Of a stretch of DNA of 52,328 nt, positions 16,724-25,462 are shown in pieces (position 1 is the stretch's first letter; every line of letters begins with the position of its first letter). The DNA lies in assembly GCA_021151665.1 (NCBI GenBank), contig JAGKWW010000023.1:1-52328 (forward strand). The letters are read 5' to 3'. The notes beneath the pieces are model-generated. The model was not told the DNA's origin. It did no database searches and saw only the letters and a list, made by a program, of their open reading frames with translations. Position numbers and translations under genes: made by a program. Origin of the DNA: Flavobacteriaceae bacterium. Its GTDB lineage: Bacteria; Bacteroidota; Bacteroidia; Flavobacteriales; Flavobacteriaceae.

Positions 16724-17902
16724 ATGAACTACATCCTTTTTGACGGCCCTGTGCGCAACGCGCTGCTGCCCTTTACCTTTACGAGGCCGGTGGCCGATAT
16801 TCGCATTGGTATACTCACCATCCGCGAGAAATGGGAAAAATACCTTGGCTACACTACCACGACGCTGACCGAGGAATACCTGATGGAAAAATTCCCGATG
16901 GTGGAAATGGAGCAGAACGTAATGATCAACGCATCGTTCCTGCCGAACGCCGTGCTTGCCGAAATGGTAATGTCGCTGGAAGAGAACCAGGCAATTTTTT
17001 GTGGTGACGATGTCATAGCCTTTTATACAAAAGAAACCCAGGAAGAAATAGACTTTGATACTTATGAAGTGATAGAATACACGGAAGACTGCCTGCGCGT
17101 GGAGAAACCGTGGGATATTTTCCAGAAGAATGACGCGGCTATCCGCGAAGATTTCGAACTGCTTACCGAAGGGCGAAAATCACAGCCGATACCCGCTACC
17201 GTAAATACTATCGCGCCCGAAAATATATTTATCGAGGAAGGTGCCATGCTTGAATTTGTTACGCTAAACGCCTCTACCGGGCCTATCTACATTGGCAAAA
17301 ATGCCGAGATCATGGAAGGGTCGGTTATCCGGGGGCCATTTGCATTGTGCGAAGAAGCCCAGGTAAAGCTGGCTACTAAGGTATATGGCGCTACTACTGT
17401 AGGCCCTCACAGCCGGATTGGTGGCGAGGTAAACAACTCGGTGCTGTTTGGCTATTCTAACAAAGGGCATGATGGTTTCCTTGGAAACTCGGTGCTTGGC
17501 GAATGGTGCAACCTTGGTGCCGATACCAACAACTCTAACCTTAAAAATAACTACGAGGAGGTAAAGCTGTGGAGCTACGAAAAAGAGAATTTCTCTAAAA
17601 CCGGGCTACAGTTTTGCGGGTTGATGATGGGCGACCACAGCAAGTGCGGCATCAACACCATGTTCAATACCGGAACTGTAGTAGGAGTCAGTGCCAACAT
17701 ATTCGGCGCCGGATTCCCGCGCAATTTCGTGCCAAGCTTTTCTTGGGGAGGCGCTTCGGGTATGACCACTTACATTACAAAAAAGGCTTTCGAAACTGCC
17801 CGCATCGTAATGTCGCGCCGCAAGGTAGAATTTACCGAACAGGACGCCGCGATACTCGAGCATGTTTTTGAGGAAACAAAGAAGTGGCGTAAAGACAGTT
17901 AA
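16724..17902 (+). CDS. GlmU-like sugar nucleotidyltransferase/acetyltransferase
   Basis: A 392-residue protein resembling the alternative bacterial GlmU form found in Bacteroidota, thought to make UDP-GlcNAc from glucosamine 1-phosphate. The N-terminus NYILFDGPVRNALLPFTFTR replaces the usual nucleotidyltransferase loop. The C-terminal half is a left-handed beta-helix built from hexapeptide repeats (for example IYIGKNAEIMEGSVIRGP, VYGATTVGPHSRIGGEV). The start at 16724 gives the family N-terminus; upstream codons from 16688 are not typical. UDP-GlcNAc feeds peptidoglycan and lipid A synthesis. Exact substrate preference is not provable here. Confidence 0.88.
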   Translation: MNYILFDGPVRNALLPFTFTRPVADIRIGILTIREKWEKYLGYTTTTLTEEYLMEKFPMVEMEQNVMINASFLPNAVLAEMVMSLEENQAIFCGDDVIAFYTKETQEEIDFDTYEVIEYTEDCLRVEKPWDIFQKNDAAIREDFELLTEGRKSQPIPATVNTIAPENIFIEEGAMLEFVTLNASTGPIYIGKNAEIMEGSVIRGPFALCEEAQVKLATKVYGATTVGPHSRIGGEVNNSVLFGYSNKGHDGFLGNSVLGEWCNLGADTNNSNLKNNYEEVKLWSYEKENFSKTGLQFCGLMMGDHSKCGINTMFNTGTVVGVSANIFGAGFPRNFVPSFSWGGASGMTTYITKKAFETARIVMSRRKVEFTEQDAAILEHVFEETKKWRKDS

Positions 17903-17935
17903 TATATCAACTTTTTTAATTTACCAATATAGCAA

Positions 17936-18553
17936 ATGGCAGGGCGCAAAAGTAATAAAGCTACCGGCATAGTAAGCCTGTGCCTTTTTTTGGCAGTCGC
18001 TGTATATCTGGCGTTCTTCAAAGAGTCGCGCAATAGTGTGCCTTCAGCAGCTCCGGTAGAGGTGCCGGGGAAGTCTGAAAAGGGACCTGGGCTAAAGCCT
18101 TTGCGTGAACTTCAGGTTTTTTCCGGTAAGGTAATCGGGGTGAAAGACGGTGATACCTTTGAGATTTTATACGATGGGCAACCTGAGCGCGTGCGCCTGG
18201 CAGAGATTGACTGTCCCGAAAAATCGCAGCCTTTTGGCAACAATGCCAAGCAATACGCATCTGACCTTTGCTTTGGACAACAGGTTACTGTAACAGTACA
18301 TGGAAAACGCGACCGCTACGGACGCATTGTAGGGACTGTGGTAACCTCAGACGGAGTTAATGTTAACGAAGCTTTGGTGAAGGCCGGGCTTGCGTGGCAT
18401 TATAAGCAATATTCTGACAGCGAAACATTGGCCGCCATGGAGCAGCAGGCAAGATTGCAGCAAGACGGGCTATGGGCAGATAAAAAACCGACGCCTCCGT
18501 GGGAATGGCGGAAAAACAAAAGAAAACACAAGCGCAGGGCGAATGCCGCGTAA
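17936..18553 (+). CDS. Thermonuclease (SNase-like) family protein
   Basis: Staphylococcal-nuclease-fold protein of 205 residues with an N-terminal hydrophobic anchor (about residues 11-27) followed by a low-complexity linker, so it is probably membrane-tethered and faces the periplasm. The nuclease domain begins near residue 58: VKDGDTFEI, then RLAEIDCPE, and DRYGRIVG, which contain the Asp, Arg, Glu and second Arg of the catalytic site. It ends in a basic tail (KNKRKHKRR). It would cleave DNA or RNA; the biological role is unknown. It starts 33 bases after the GlmU-like gene. Confidence 0.9.
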   Translation: MAGRKSNKATGIVSLCLFLAVAVYLAFFKESRNSVPSAAPVEVPGKSEKGPGLKPLRELQVFSGKVIGVKDGDTFEILYDGQPERVRLAEIDCPEKSQPFGNNAKQYASDLCFGQQVTVTVHGKRDRYGRIVGTVVTSDGVNVNEALVKAGLAWHYKQYSDSETLAAMEQQARLQQDGLWADKKPTPPWEWRKNKRKHKRRANAA

Positions 18554-18560
18554 TAAAAAA

Positions 18561-18585
18561 TGCCGGATATAAAGTCCGGCATTTT
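18561..18585. terminator. Bidirectional intrinsic terminator
   Basis: Stem TGCCGGA / TCCGGCA (18561-18567 and 18575-18581) preceded by A-rich and followed by T-rich sequence, between the converging nuclease and PepSY-like genes. Confidence 0.75.
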
Positions 18586-18612
18586 AGTTTGTTATCATCA
18601 GGGAAAAACTTA

Positions 18613-19038
18613 TCAGTCCTCCTTTACAAATGTACCCATTGGGTCGAATATCAGGTCAATTCCGCTTTTTAGTTCGATTTCGTAGTTGAGGTCGGTGCGC
18701 TCAATCTTCACAATGTACTGGTTGCTGTAGTTTGATTTTACATAGCCTACAATGGTGCGTTGAATAAAGGTGGTGGGTATTGCTTTTCCTTTTCCGTCAA
18801 CTTCTGTCCACCGCCCGGCATCGTCAAACTCAATTTCGGTGTTATCTTCCAGCGTTACATCATAAGAAATTTTCCGGTCGCCTACTTCTTTCATGGCACG
18901 GCTGAAGGGGCTTTTAAAATAATCTTTGATGAATAGCCTTGCTTCCGAGGGCAGCTCCTTTTGGAGTATTGGAACTTCCTGCGCGGCAGCAGAAAGCACA
19001 CTAAAAAATAAAGCAGCTGAGAGTAATAATGTCTTCAT
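18613..19038 (-). CDS. PepSY-like (DUF2874) periplasmic protein
   Basis: Exported 141-residue protein: the signal peptide ends after FFSVLSAAAQ. The mature part looks like two BLIP/PepSY-like repeats with the hallmark pattern of a charged helix followed by YDVTLEDNTEIEFDDAGRW in the first and YEIELKSGIDLIFDPMG in the second. Proteins of this kind are common in Bacteroidota; they are thought to bind or inhibit other proteins, but no partner is known here. It lies 61 bases after the peptide-binding lipoprotein on the same strand. Confidence 0.85.
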   Translation of the reverse strand: MKTLLLSAALFFSVLSAAAQEVPILQKELPSEARLFIKDYFKSPFSRAMKEVGDRKISYDVTLEDNTEIEFDDAGRWTEVDGKGKAIPTTFIQRTIVGYVKSNYSNQYIVKIERTDLNYEIELKSGIDLIFDPMGTFVKED

Positions 19039-19099
19039 GGCTTGTTTTCCTATAAAGGTAACACTTTATAAAAAGGCATACTGCGCGTTTTGCAGAAAT

Positions 19100-20701
19100 T
19101 TAATGCTTCTTCACGTGTTTGAGCACAAGCAGGTTTAGCGGATTGATGCCGAGTCCGCTGACGTTACTGCGTGTAAACCGTGAAGCCTTATCGTAAAATA
19201 ACGGAATTACGGGAGCTTCTTCCATTACGAGCGCATCCATCTTTTTATAAAGCTCAAATCGCTTGGCATCATTCGTTTCGAGGAATGCCTGTTCGTATAG
19301 CTTGTCAAATGCAGTGCTTTTAAAATGAGTATAGTCAGGTCCGCCCGGGGAGAAGTTTTTGCTGTAAAAAAGCGACAGGTAATTTTCGGCATCCGGATAA
19401 TCGGCAATCCAGCTGGCCTTAAAGAAACTGACCTTACCATTTGAAATCGACTGGGTGAGCGTAGAGGGAGGGTTTACATCCACCTCTACATTCAGCCCGA
19501 TCTTCTGCCATTCGCGCTGCAGGTATTCCGCGATATCAAGATAGGAAGCACTGGTACTCATCTGTATTTTTGGGTTGGTGTCGCCGGTTTCTTTTTTGTA
19601 AGCAGCGATCAGTTCGCGTGCTTTGGCGGGATCATAGATATAGCCCGTGGCACCATAGCCGCCCAATCCGGTCGGGATAATTCCGTTTACGGCGCCGGTA
19701 CCCATTCCGTTGCGTAGGAAGAGGATCATCTTATTTCGGTCGAAACCATAGTTGAGCGCCTGCCGGATGCGCTTATCTTTCACAGCTTTATCGGCGCCAT
19801 CAAGCCGGAAGCCCATGTATTCTGTATTCAGGTAAGGGCCGGTGATCATTTTTACATCCTTACTGTATTTCGGTGCAAGTTCGCCTTTTGGAGTCAGTAT
19901 CTCATCTTTATAAGACGGGTCAAGCCCCGAAACGAAGTCCAGCTTTCCCTGTACAAACTGCAGAAATCCGCTTTGCTTGTCCGGGAGGAAGGTAATTGCT
20001 ACGGCATCCATGTAAGGCAGGCGATTGCCCTCAGCATCCTTCTCATAATACAATGGGTTTTTGCGCAGCACCAGCTTTACATTTTCTTCCCACAGCTTAA
20101 ACGCAAACGGACCCGTGCCGATGGGGTTTGAACGAAAATCGTAACCTGATTTTTCGAACGCCTCATGGGGTACAACAGAGGCATACTTCATGGTAAGCAG
20201 ACCCAAAAATGCAGGAAAGGTTTTGTTGAGTTTTATCTGGAAAGTGCTGTCGTTTACCGCTGTGAAATTTTCCACATTTTGCAATATCCATCCACCGGGT
20301 GAGGCTACCTTTTCATCGCTAAGCCTATTAAGGCTATATTCAAAATCAGAAGCTTTTACAGTACGGGTGCTGTCTTTCCCGAAAAGGCTGCTTTTATGAA
20401 AATACACGTCGTTTCGCAACGTAAAAGTATACGTTTTTCCATCGGCTGAAATATTCCATCTTTTTGCGATGTCCGCCTGTATGCCGAGTGTGTCATTGAG
20501 TTGTACCAGTCCGCTGAAGAGCTGGTTGCACACCCAGATCGATGGGCGTATTTTGGCAAATGCAGGATCTAAGGAATTTACCGCGGCATTTTCGTTATAG
20601 CGGAAAACGAGTTTGTCGCGGCTGTTGTCATTATCTTTTTTGCAGGAAAAAAGCATGACGGCAACAAGAAAATAAAAAACTGATGTAAAGACTTTTTGCA
20701 A
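19100..20701 (-). CDS. Oligopeptide ABC transporter substrate-binding lipoprotein (SBP_bac_5)
   Basis: A family 5 solute-binding lipoprotein, 533 residues. The signal sequence ends in LFSC (lipid-modified Cys20). Typical features: AVNSLDPAFAKI near the N-terminus, YTFTLRNDVYFHKSS, the family signature stretch around IRQALNYGFDRNKM, and SWIADYPDAENYL. It should capture peptides or similar ligands. No permease or ATPase gene is nearby, so it is an orphan. The only start that preserves the signal peptide is a TTG at 20701, one base after the stop of the ParE-like toxin gene. Confidence 0.9.
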   Translation of the reverse strand: MQKVFTSVFYFLVAVMLFSCKKDNDNSRDKLVFRYNENAAVNSLDPAFAKIRPSIWVCNQLFSGLVQLNDTLGIQADIAKRWNISADGKTYTFTLRNDVYFHKSSLFGKDSTRTVKASDFEYSLNRLSDEKVASPGGWILQNVENFTAVNDSTFQIKLNKTFPAFLGLLTMKYASVVPHEAFEKSGYDFRSNPIGTGPFAFKLWEENVKLVLRKNPLYYEKDAEGNRLPYMDAVAITFLPDKQSGFLQFVQGKLDFVSGLDPSYKDEILTPKGELAPKYSKDVKMITGPYLNTEYMGFRLDGADKAVKDKRIRQALNYGFDRNKMILFLRNGMGTGAVNGIIPTGLGGYGATGYIYDPAKARELIAAYKKETGDTNPKIQMSTSASYLDIAEYLQREWQKIGLNVEVDVNPPSTLTQSISNGKVSFFKASWIADYPDAENYLSLFYSKNFSPGGPDYTHFKSTAFDKLYEQAFLETNDAKRFELYKKMDALVMEEAPVIPLFYDKASRFTRSNVSGLGINPLNLLVLKHVKKH

Positions 20702-20702
20702 G

Positions 20703-20999
20703 CTAACGGATCTTTTTTAATGGATTTTGGTAGGTGTTGAAAACGTTCTCTACGACAATTTCTTCCGGTTTTATCCGATAAACAACTACATAAGGGAACT
20801 TTTTTACGGGAGCCTGCCTGTAACTTTGGAAGAATACCTTGTAAATCTCGGGATTTCTTTTCAATGAGTTTAAGCAGTCTTCAAGAGAGGCAAGGAAATA
20901 ATCGCCGAGATCTTTCTGCGCATTTTCATAATAAACAATTGCATTCAGCGTGCTTTCGTGAAATGCGGTGGTGTAGACAAGCTTACGCTCTCTTTTCAT
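20703..20999 (-). CDS. RelE/ParE family toxin
   Basis: A 98-residue basic protein with the ParE/RelE fold pattern: helical start (YTTAFHESTLNAIVYY), a middle helix (FLASLEDCLNSLKRNP), and the end strands KKFPYVVVYRI and VVENVFNTYQNP. ParE members poison gyrase and RelE members cut mRNA on the ribosome; which activity applies is not clear. Its start overlaps the end of the antitoxin gene by 17 bases, the normal arrangement for such modules. The stop is directly followed by the peptide-binding lipoprotein gene. Confidence 0.87.
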   Translation of the reverse strand: MKRERKLVYTTAFHESTLNAIVYYENAQKDLGDYFLASLEDCLNSLKRNPEIYKVFFQSYRQAPVKKFPYVVVYRIKPEEIVVENVFNTYQNPLKKIR

Positions 21000-21246
21000 T
21001 GATCTGCCTTTTTAGCCTTGCTGCACTTTCTTTTATTTCTTCCCAAGTATAGCCACGATCTATCCCAGCTTCATATCTGGCGGTAGCTTCTTGCAATTCG
21101 ATTTTCTGCTCCTCTGTCAGTGTAAATCCTGAGGTTTCTTCCTCATACATTATTTCCTTTAATTTCAGGATTACAGCTTCATCATCCAATTGGGTAATCC
21201 ATTCAATAAGTTCAAGTTTATCTTTTTGCAGCTGAACGGTTTGCAT
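20983..21246 (-). CDS. Antitoxin of the ParE-like module
   Basis: An 87-residue acidic protein upstream of and overlapping the toxin. It has a helical N-terminal part (LQKDKLELIEWITQLDD) and a C-terminal part rich in Glu, with GYTWEEIKESAARLK resembling the toxin-binding tail of small Bacteroidota antitoxins of the addiction-module type. No clear ribbon-helix-helix is visible. The ATG at 21246 is preferred over an upstream start at 21330 that would overlap the mtaB promoter. An exact -7 box (21272-21279, minus strand) precedes it. Confidence 0.8.
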   Translation of the reverse strand: MQTVQLQKDKLELIEWITQLDDEAVILKLKEIMYEEETSGFTLTEEQKIELQEATARYEAGIDRGYTWEEIKESAARLKRQINEKRA

Positions 21247-21271
21247 AATCTCAGGTATTTGTGCGTAATGA

Positions 21272-21279
21272 CAAATATA
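21272..21279 (-). promoter_or_regulatory. -7 box of the toxin-antitoxin unit
   Basis: Minus-strand TATATTTG, 26 bases before the antitoxin start; no clear -33 TTG. Confidence 0.45.
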
Positions 21280-21313
21280 ACAATTGGCCGCTTTATTTCC
21301 TGACGAAATGTAG

Positions 21314-21321
21314 TAAATTTG
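21314..21321 (+). promoter_or_regulatory. -7 box of mtaB
   Basis: TAAATTTG matches TAnnTTTG, 33 bases before the preferred mtaB start. It diverges from the toxin-antitoxin promoter, about 35 bases away. A TTG at 21284-21286 is further upstream than usual (27-base spacer). Confidence 0.5.
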
Positions 21322-21353
21322 CAGGCTCATTCACGACGGTGATAGTTATGATC

Positions 21354-22721
21354 ATGGAAAACAGAAAAAAAGTCGCTTTTTATACACTGGGCTGCAAGCT
21401 CAACTTCTCGGAAACGTCCACTATTGCCCGCAACTTTCATGACGAGGGCTTTGACAGGGTAGATTTTGAAGAGGAAGCCGATATCTACGTTATCAATACC
21501 TGCTCGGTGACAGACAATGCTGACAAGCAGTTTAAACAGATCGTAAAAAAAGCCCTTAAAATTAACGATAAAGCTTTTGTTGCCGCCGTTGGCTGTTATG
21601 CTCAGCTAAAGCCCGAAGAGCTTGCCGCCGTAGATGGGGTAGACCTTGTGCTTGGCGCTACCGAGAAGTTCAAGATCACCGATTATATCAACGACCTGTC
21701 TAAAAATGATATGGGCGAGGTACATTCCTGCGAAATAGCCGAAGCCGACTTTTATGTGGGCAGCTATTCTATTGGCGACCGTACACGTGCCTTCCTGAAA
21801 GTTCAGGATGGGTGCGATTATAAGTGTACGTACTGCACCATTCCGTTGGCGCGGGGTATTTCACGCAGCGATACATTGCAAAATGTTTTGAAAAATGCCG
21901 CCGAGATCTCACAGCAGAATATCAAAGAGATCGTCCTTACCGGTGTAAACATCGGCGATTATGGCAAAGGTGAATTTGGCAACAAAAAGCATGAGCATAC
22001 GTTTTATGAACTGGTACAGGAACTGGATAAAGTCGAAGGGATCGAGCGCCTTCGTATTTCCTCAATTGAGCCAAACCTGCTCCGTAACGAAACCATAGAA
22101 TTTGTTTCGCAGAGCCGCACCTTTGTGCCGCATTTCCATATCCCATTACAGTCTGGCAGCAATGACATCCTGAAGCTGATGCGCCGCCGCTACTTGCGCG
22201 AAGTCTATACCGAGCGTGTGGCTAAAATACGTGAAGTGATGCCGCATGCTTGTATCGGCGTAGATGTGATTGTAGGCTTTCCGGGCGAAACCGATGAGCA
22301 TTTCCTGGAAACGTACAACTTCCTGAACGAACTGGAGATATCGTATCTGCATGTGTTCACCTATTCGGAGCGCGACAATACGCCCGCAGCCGAAATGCCG
22401 GGTGCAGTGCCAATGAATGTGCGAAGCAAGCGCAGCAAGATGCTCAGGGGCCTTTCGGTTAAAAAACGCAGGGCATTCTACGAAAGCCAGTTAGGGACAA
22501 CACGCACGGTGTTATTTGAAGGTGAAAATAAGGAGGGCTATATTCACGGATTTACAGAGAATTACGTAAAGGTAAAAGCGCCGTGGAATCCGGAACTTGT
22601 AAACACGCTTCATGAAGTTACCCTGACAAAAATCGACGATGACGGGCTTGTGCGTTTTGATTTTGTAAATACGCCAAATCCTACTGAAATTATCGCTTCT
22701 GCTATAGAAGAGCTATTTTAA
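21354..22721 (+). CDS. mtaB: tRNA N6-threonylcarbamoyladenosine(37) methylthiotransferase
   Basis: Radical-SAM enzyme that adds a methylthio group to t6A37 of tRNAs decoding ANN codons. The 455-residue protein has the N-terminal UPF0004 domain (YTLGCKLNFSET with its first cluster Cys, then NTCSVT and GCYAQ for the others), the radical-SAM CxxxCxxC motif in DGCDYKCTYC (about Cys154, 158, 161), and a C-terminal TRAM-like region. YTLGCKLN distinguishes MtaB from MiaB and RimO. The ATG at 21354 (or 21348) gives the family N-terminus; an upstream ATG at 21261 would cross the promoter. Confidence 0.95.
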   Translation: MENRKKVAFYTLGCKLNFSETSTIARNFHDEGFDRVDFEEEADIYVINTCSVTDNADKQFKQIVKKALKINDKAFVAAVGCYAQLKPEELAAVDGVDLVLGATEKFKITDYINDLSKNDMGEVHSCEIAEADFYVGSYSIGDRTRAFLKVQDGCDYKCTYCTIPLARGISRSDTLQNVLKNAAEISQQNIKEIVLTGVNIGDYGKGEFGNKKHEHTFYELVQELDKVEGIERLRISSIEPNLLRNETIEFVSQSRTFVPHFHIPLQSGSNDILKLMRRRYLREVYTERVAKIREVMPHACIGVDVIVGFPGETDEHFLETYNFLNELEISYLHVFTYSERDNTPAAEMPGAVPMNVRSKRSKMLRGLSVKKRRAFYESQLGTTRTVLFEGENKEGYIHGFTENYVKVKAPWNPELVNTLHEVTLTKIDDDGLVRFDFVNTPNPTEIIASAIEELF

Positions 22722-22728
22722 CTTTAAC

Positions 22729-23007
22729 CTATAGCCGGATACCGGGGGGCAGCATCTCCTTGTAACGCGGGTTTTTCCGGAAGAAGGCTGCCACTTTTGG
22801 GTGGATGGGCATTACCCTCAGGTTGCGTTCTTCAATAACATCCAGCACCGCTTTCAGGAATTCGTTGAAACTTTCTTCCATTCCTTCGGGTATATTAACT
22901 TTGGTCAGGAAAATTTTTCGTTCCTGAAAAGAATATTCAACGGCCATAAGCTTGCCATTTACGGTAGTTTCGAATTGCCGGGAGAATTCGTTGTCTTTAA
23001 TTTCCAT
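22729..23007 (-). CDS. Small GNAT-like N-acetyltransferase (YjdJ type)
   Basis: A 92-residue protein of the short acetyltransferase-like family: a beta-strand start (FETTVNGKLMAVEYSFQERKIFL), a helix with EEERN replaced by DVIEERNLRVMPIHPKV, and the terminal FFRKNPRYKEML, which in this family follows the acetyl-CoA binding region. Substrate unknown. It starts two bases after the pirin stop and is probably translated with it. It converges on mtaB with only seven bases between the stops and no terminator seen. Confidence 0.8.
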   Translation of the reverse strand: MEIKDNEFSRQFETTVNGKLMAVEYSFQERKIFLTKVNIPEGMEESFNEFLKAVLDVIEERNLRVMPIHPKVAAFFRKNPRYKEMLPPGIRL

Positions 23008-23009
23008 AA

Positions 23010-23732
23010 CTATTTAAATTGCATCGGGACTTCGATAATTAAAACTTTTGAAGGCTTCTTTGTAGCAATGGCCAGCGTATCAAATTCTACCGCACCATAC
23101 GCATCCCTTTCGTTTACCGTTTGGCCTTCAATTTCGAGCTCACCTTCAATGAGGAAAATGTAAACGCCGTTGCCTTCAATCTTAAGGCTATATTCAAACT
23201 GTTGGTTTTCATCGAATAAGCCCATGTGCAGGTAAGCCTGTTGGTGTATCCACAACGCGTTGCCATCATTGGCATCTTTTGGCGACACCACATTAACCAA
23301 CCGGTTGCGCTTTGCATCAAGGTCAAATCCCTTTTGGTCGTAGCGCGGTGTCACATCCTGCTCTTCGGGAAAAATCCATAGCTGCAGCGTCTTTGCCCTT
23401 TCGCTTTTGCTGGCGTTCATTTCGCTATGCGTAATCCCGGTCCCGGCACTCATTACCTGTACCTCGCCAAAGCGTACCGTGGCTTCGTTGCCCATACTGT
23501 CGCGATGCGTAAGCCCTCCTTCAAGCGGAATGGTAATGATCTCCATATTATCATGCGGATGCGTGCCAAAGCCCATGCCCGCGCCAATGGTGTCATCGTT
23601 TAGCACACGCAGCATGCCAAACTGCACCATTTCAGGGTTGTAGTAGTTGCCAAAAGAAAATGAAAAGTTAGCCTGCAGCCAGCCGTGGTCGGCGGTGCCG
23701 CGTTCGCTTTTGGGGAATAGCCTGTACCTCAT
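23010..23732 (-). CDS. Pirin family protein (bicupin)
   Basis: A 240-residue pirin of the YhaK/YhhW class. The N-terminal cupin has the metal-binding pattern GTHPHDNMEIITIPLEG and a later THSEMN, supplying the His and Glu ligands. The C-terminal cupin is less conserved. Members bind iron or other metals; some show quercetin 2,3-dioxygenase activity, others act in stress responses. Which applies here is not known. Cytoplasmic; first gene of a unit with the GNAT-like protein. Confidence 0.92.
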   Translation of the reverse strand: MRYRLFPKSERGTADHGWLQANFSFSFGNYYNPEMVQFGMLRVLNDDTIGAGMGFGTHPHDNMEIITIPLEGGLTHRDSMGNEATVRFGEVQVMSAGTGITHSEMNASKSERAKTLQLWIFPEEQDVTPRYDQKGFDLDAKRNRLVNVVSPKDANDGNALWIHQQAYLHMGLFDENQQFEYSLKIEGNGVYIFLIEGELEIEGQTVNERDAYGAVEFDTLAIATKKPSKVLIIEVPMQFK

Positions 23733-23849
23733 AATTATCTGAAAAATAAAACGGGAAGCGGGTTAGGAAAAAGATAAACGGTTATTTTTATACAAATTTC
23801 GCAAATAAAATCGAGGTTGCGAATTATTACGCGTTAAAACCCTGACCTG

Positions 23850-24536
23850 ATGGAGAAGATCCACGTTTACTTTATGCCCGGCCTCGCGGCCAGCCCGCTT
23901 ATTTTTGAATATATTAAGCTTCCGGCCGATGTGTTTGAGGTGCATTACCTTACCTGGATATTGCCCGAGGGCAACGAGCCGCTTGCAGACTATGTAAAAC
24001 GGCTGTCCAAAGAAGTGAAGCATGAAAGTCCGGTACTGGTGGGTGTTTCGTTTGGAGGCATCATTGTACAGGAAATGGCGAAGCTTGTGGATGCACGTAA
24101 GGTGATTATTATTTCCAGCGTGAAATGCAACAGGGAGTTCCCGAGGCGGATGCGGCTCGCGAAAAGGCAACGGCTGTACCGGTTTTTCCCCACGCGGATG
24201 ATGTCGCGGGTTGAGGTGGTAAACAAATTGTTTTCAGCAGATGGTTTTATAAAGCGGAGGCTGGAACTTTACGAAAAATATTTGTCGGTCAGGGATAAGA
24301 AATACCTGGACTGGGCGTTTGAAAAAGTAATAGAGTGGGACCGCACAGAACCTGATCCGAACGTGGTGCATATTCATGGTACGGGTGACGGGGTTTTTCC
24401 TTGCCGGTACATAAAAAGATACATACCCATAGAAGGCGGCACGCATATTATGGTCATCAACCGGGCGGCATGGTTCAACCAGCACCTGCCTGGCATAATT
24501 TTAGGTACAGATACAAAAAAAATAGAGGCGATATGA
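23850..24536 (+). CDS. Alpha/beta hydrolase
   Basis: A 228-residue hydrolase-fold protein. YFMPGLAASPLIFEY near the N-terminus forms the oxyanion region, GVSFGG holds the nucleophilic Ser (about residue 68), HIHGTGDGVFP gives the likely acid Asp, and GGTHIMV near the C-terminus holds the catalytic His. No signal peptide, so cytoplasmic. Its substrate is unknown. The stop overlaps the next start (ATGA), so it is coupled to the lytic transglycosylase. Confidence 0.87.
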   Translation: MEKIHVYFMPGLAASPLIFEYIKLPADVFEVHYLTWILPEGNEPLADYVKRLSKEVKHESPVLVGVSFGGIIVQEMAKLVDARKVIIISSVKCNREFPRRMRLAKRQRLYRFFPTRMMSRVEVVNKLFSADGFIKRRLELYEKYLSVRDKKYLDWAFEKVIEWDRTEPDPNVVHIHGTGDGVFPCRYIKRYIPIEGGTHIMVINRAAWFNQHLPGIILGTDTKKIEAI

Positions 24537-25429
24537 AAATGCAATGGATAAAAAGCGCAGCGATAGTGGGCGCAGTAGTGATAATGAGCGGTGCGCTGAT
24601 ACACGGCGTTACCAATACAAAAGGCAAAGATGCCACATGGGAAAACGGAGACTATATGCCTGCCGAGATTAATTTTGCGGGAGAGAAGGCACCGTTGCAA
24701 ATTTCTGACGTGCGCGAACGCCTTGACAGGGAACTGCTTGTAAACGCCAACCTGCATGCCACAACACTACTGATACTGAAGCGCGCGAACAGGGCATTCC
24801 CTGTTATTGAGCCGATACTGAAGAAGTATGGCGTGCCGGATGATTTTAAATACCTCGCGGTAATAGAGAGCGGACTCGTAAACGTGGTGTCGCCGGCGGG
24901 AGCAAGGGGCGTGTGGCAGTTTATGCCCGATACAGGGAAAGAAAAAGGACTCGAAATAAATGATGTGGTAGACGAGCGTTACCACCTTGAGAAGTCAACC
25001 GAGGCGGCTTGTAAATACCTGTTAGATGCCAAGAATAAATTCGGTTCGTGGACGCTGGCTGCGGCTTCTTACAATGGCGGCGTTGGCGGCGTAAACAAGC
25101 AGATCACCTTCCAGGGAGTAACTGATTATTACGACCTGCTGCTTACCGAAGAGACTTCGCGCTATGTGTTTCGTATCCTGGCGCTGAAAGAGATTATGCA
25201 GAACCCCACCAAGTACAACTTCAACCTGAAGCCGGCCGACCTGTACCCTGTAATCCCGACAAAGAAAGTGGAGGTAACCGCTTCTGTGCCCGACCTTGCG
25301 ACCTTCGCCAAAGACAACGGCATCAACTACAAGGTGCTTAAAATACATAACCCATGGCTGCGCGACCGCAAGCTGGATGTTGCCGCCGGGAAAAGCTATA
25401 CGCTGGAGATACCGCTGGAGGGGTATTAA
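24533..25429 (+). CDS. Lytic transglycosylase (MltD-like SLT domain)
   Basis: Peptidoglycan lytic transglycosylase cutting the MurNAc-GlcNAc bond. The 298-residue protein begins with an uncleaved or cleaved hydrophobic segment (WIKSAAIVGAVVIMSGALI). The SLT domain has the catalytic Glu in AVIESGL, followed by SPAGARGVWQFMP and later ASYNGGVGGVNKQ, the standard goose-lysozyme-like motifs. The C-terminal part (from about 250) resembles a degenerate LysM-like module. The ATG at 24533 overlaps the hydrolase stop as ATGA. Confidence 0.93.
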   Translation: MKMQWIKSAAIVGAVVIMSGALIHGVTNTKGKDATWENGDYMPAEINFAGEKAPLQISDVRERLDRELLVNANLHATTLLILKRANRAFPVIEPILKKYGVPDDFKYLAVIESGLVNVVSPAGARGVWQFMPDTGKEKGLEINDVVDERYHLEKSTEAACKYLLDAKNKFGSWTLAAASYNGGVGGVNKQITFQGVTDYYDLLLTEETSRYVFRILALKEIMQNPTKYNFNLKPADLYPVIPTKKVEVTASVPDLATFAKDNGINYKVLKIHNPWLRDRKLDVAAGKSYTLEIPLEGY

Positions 25430-25462
25430 TAACGCGTTTTATCATCTTTAAAGGCGAAATGA

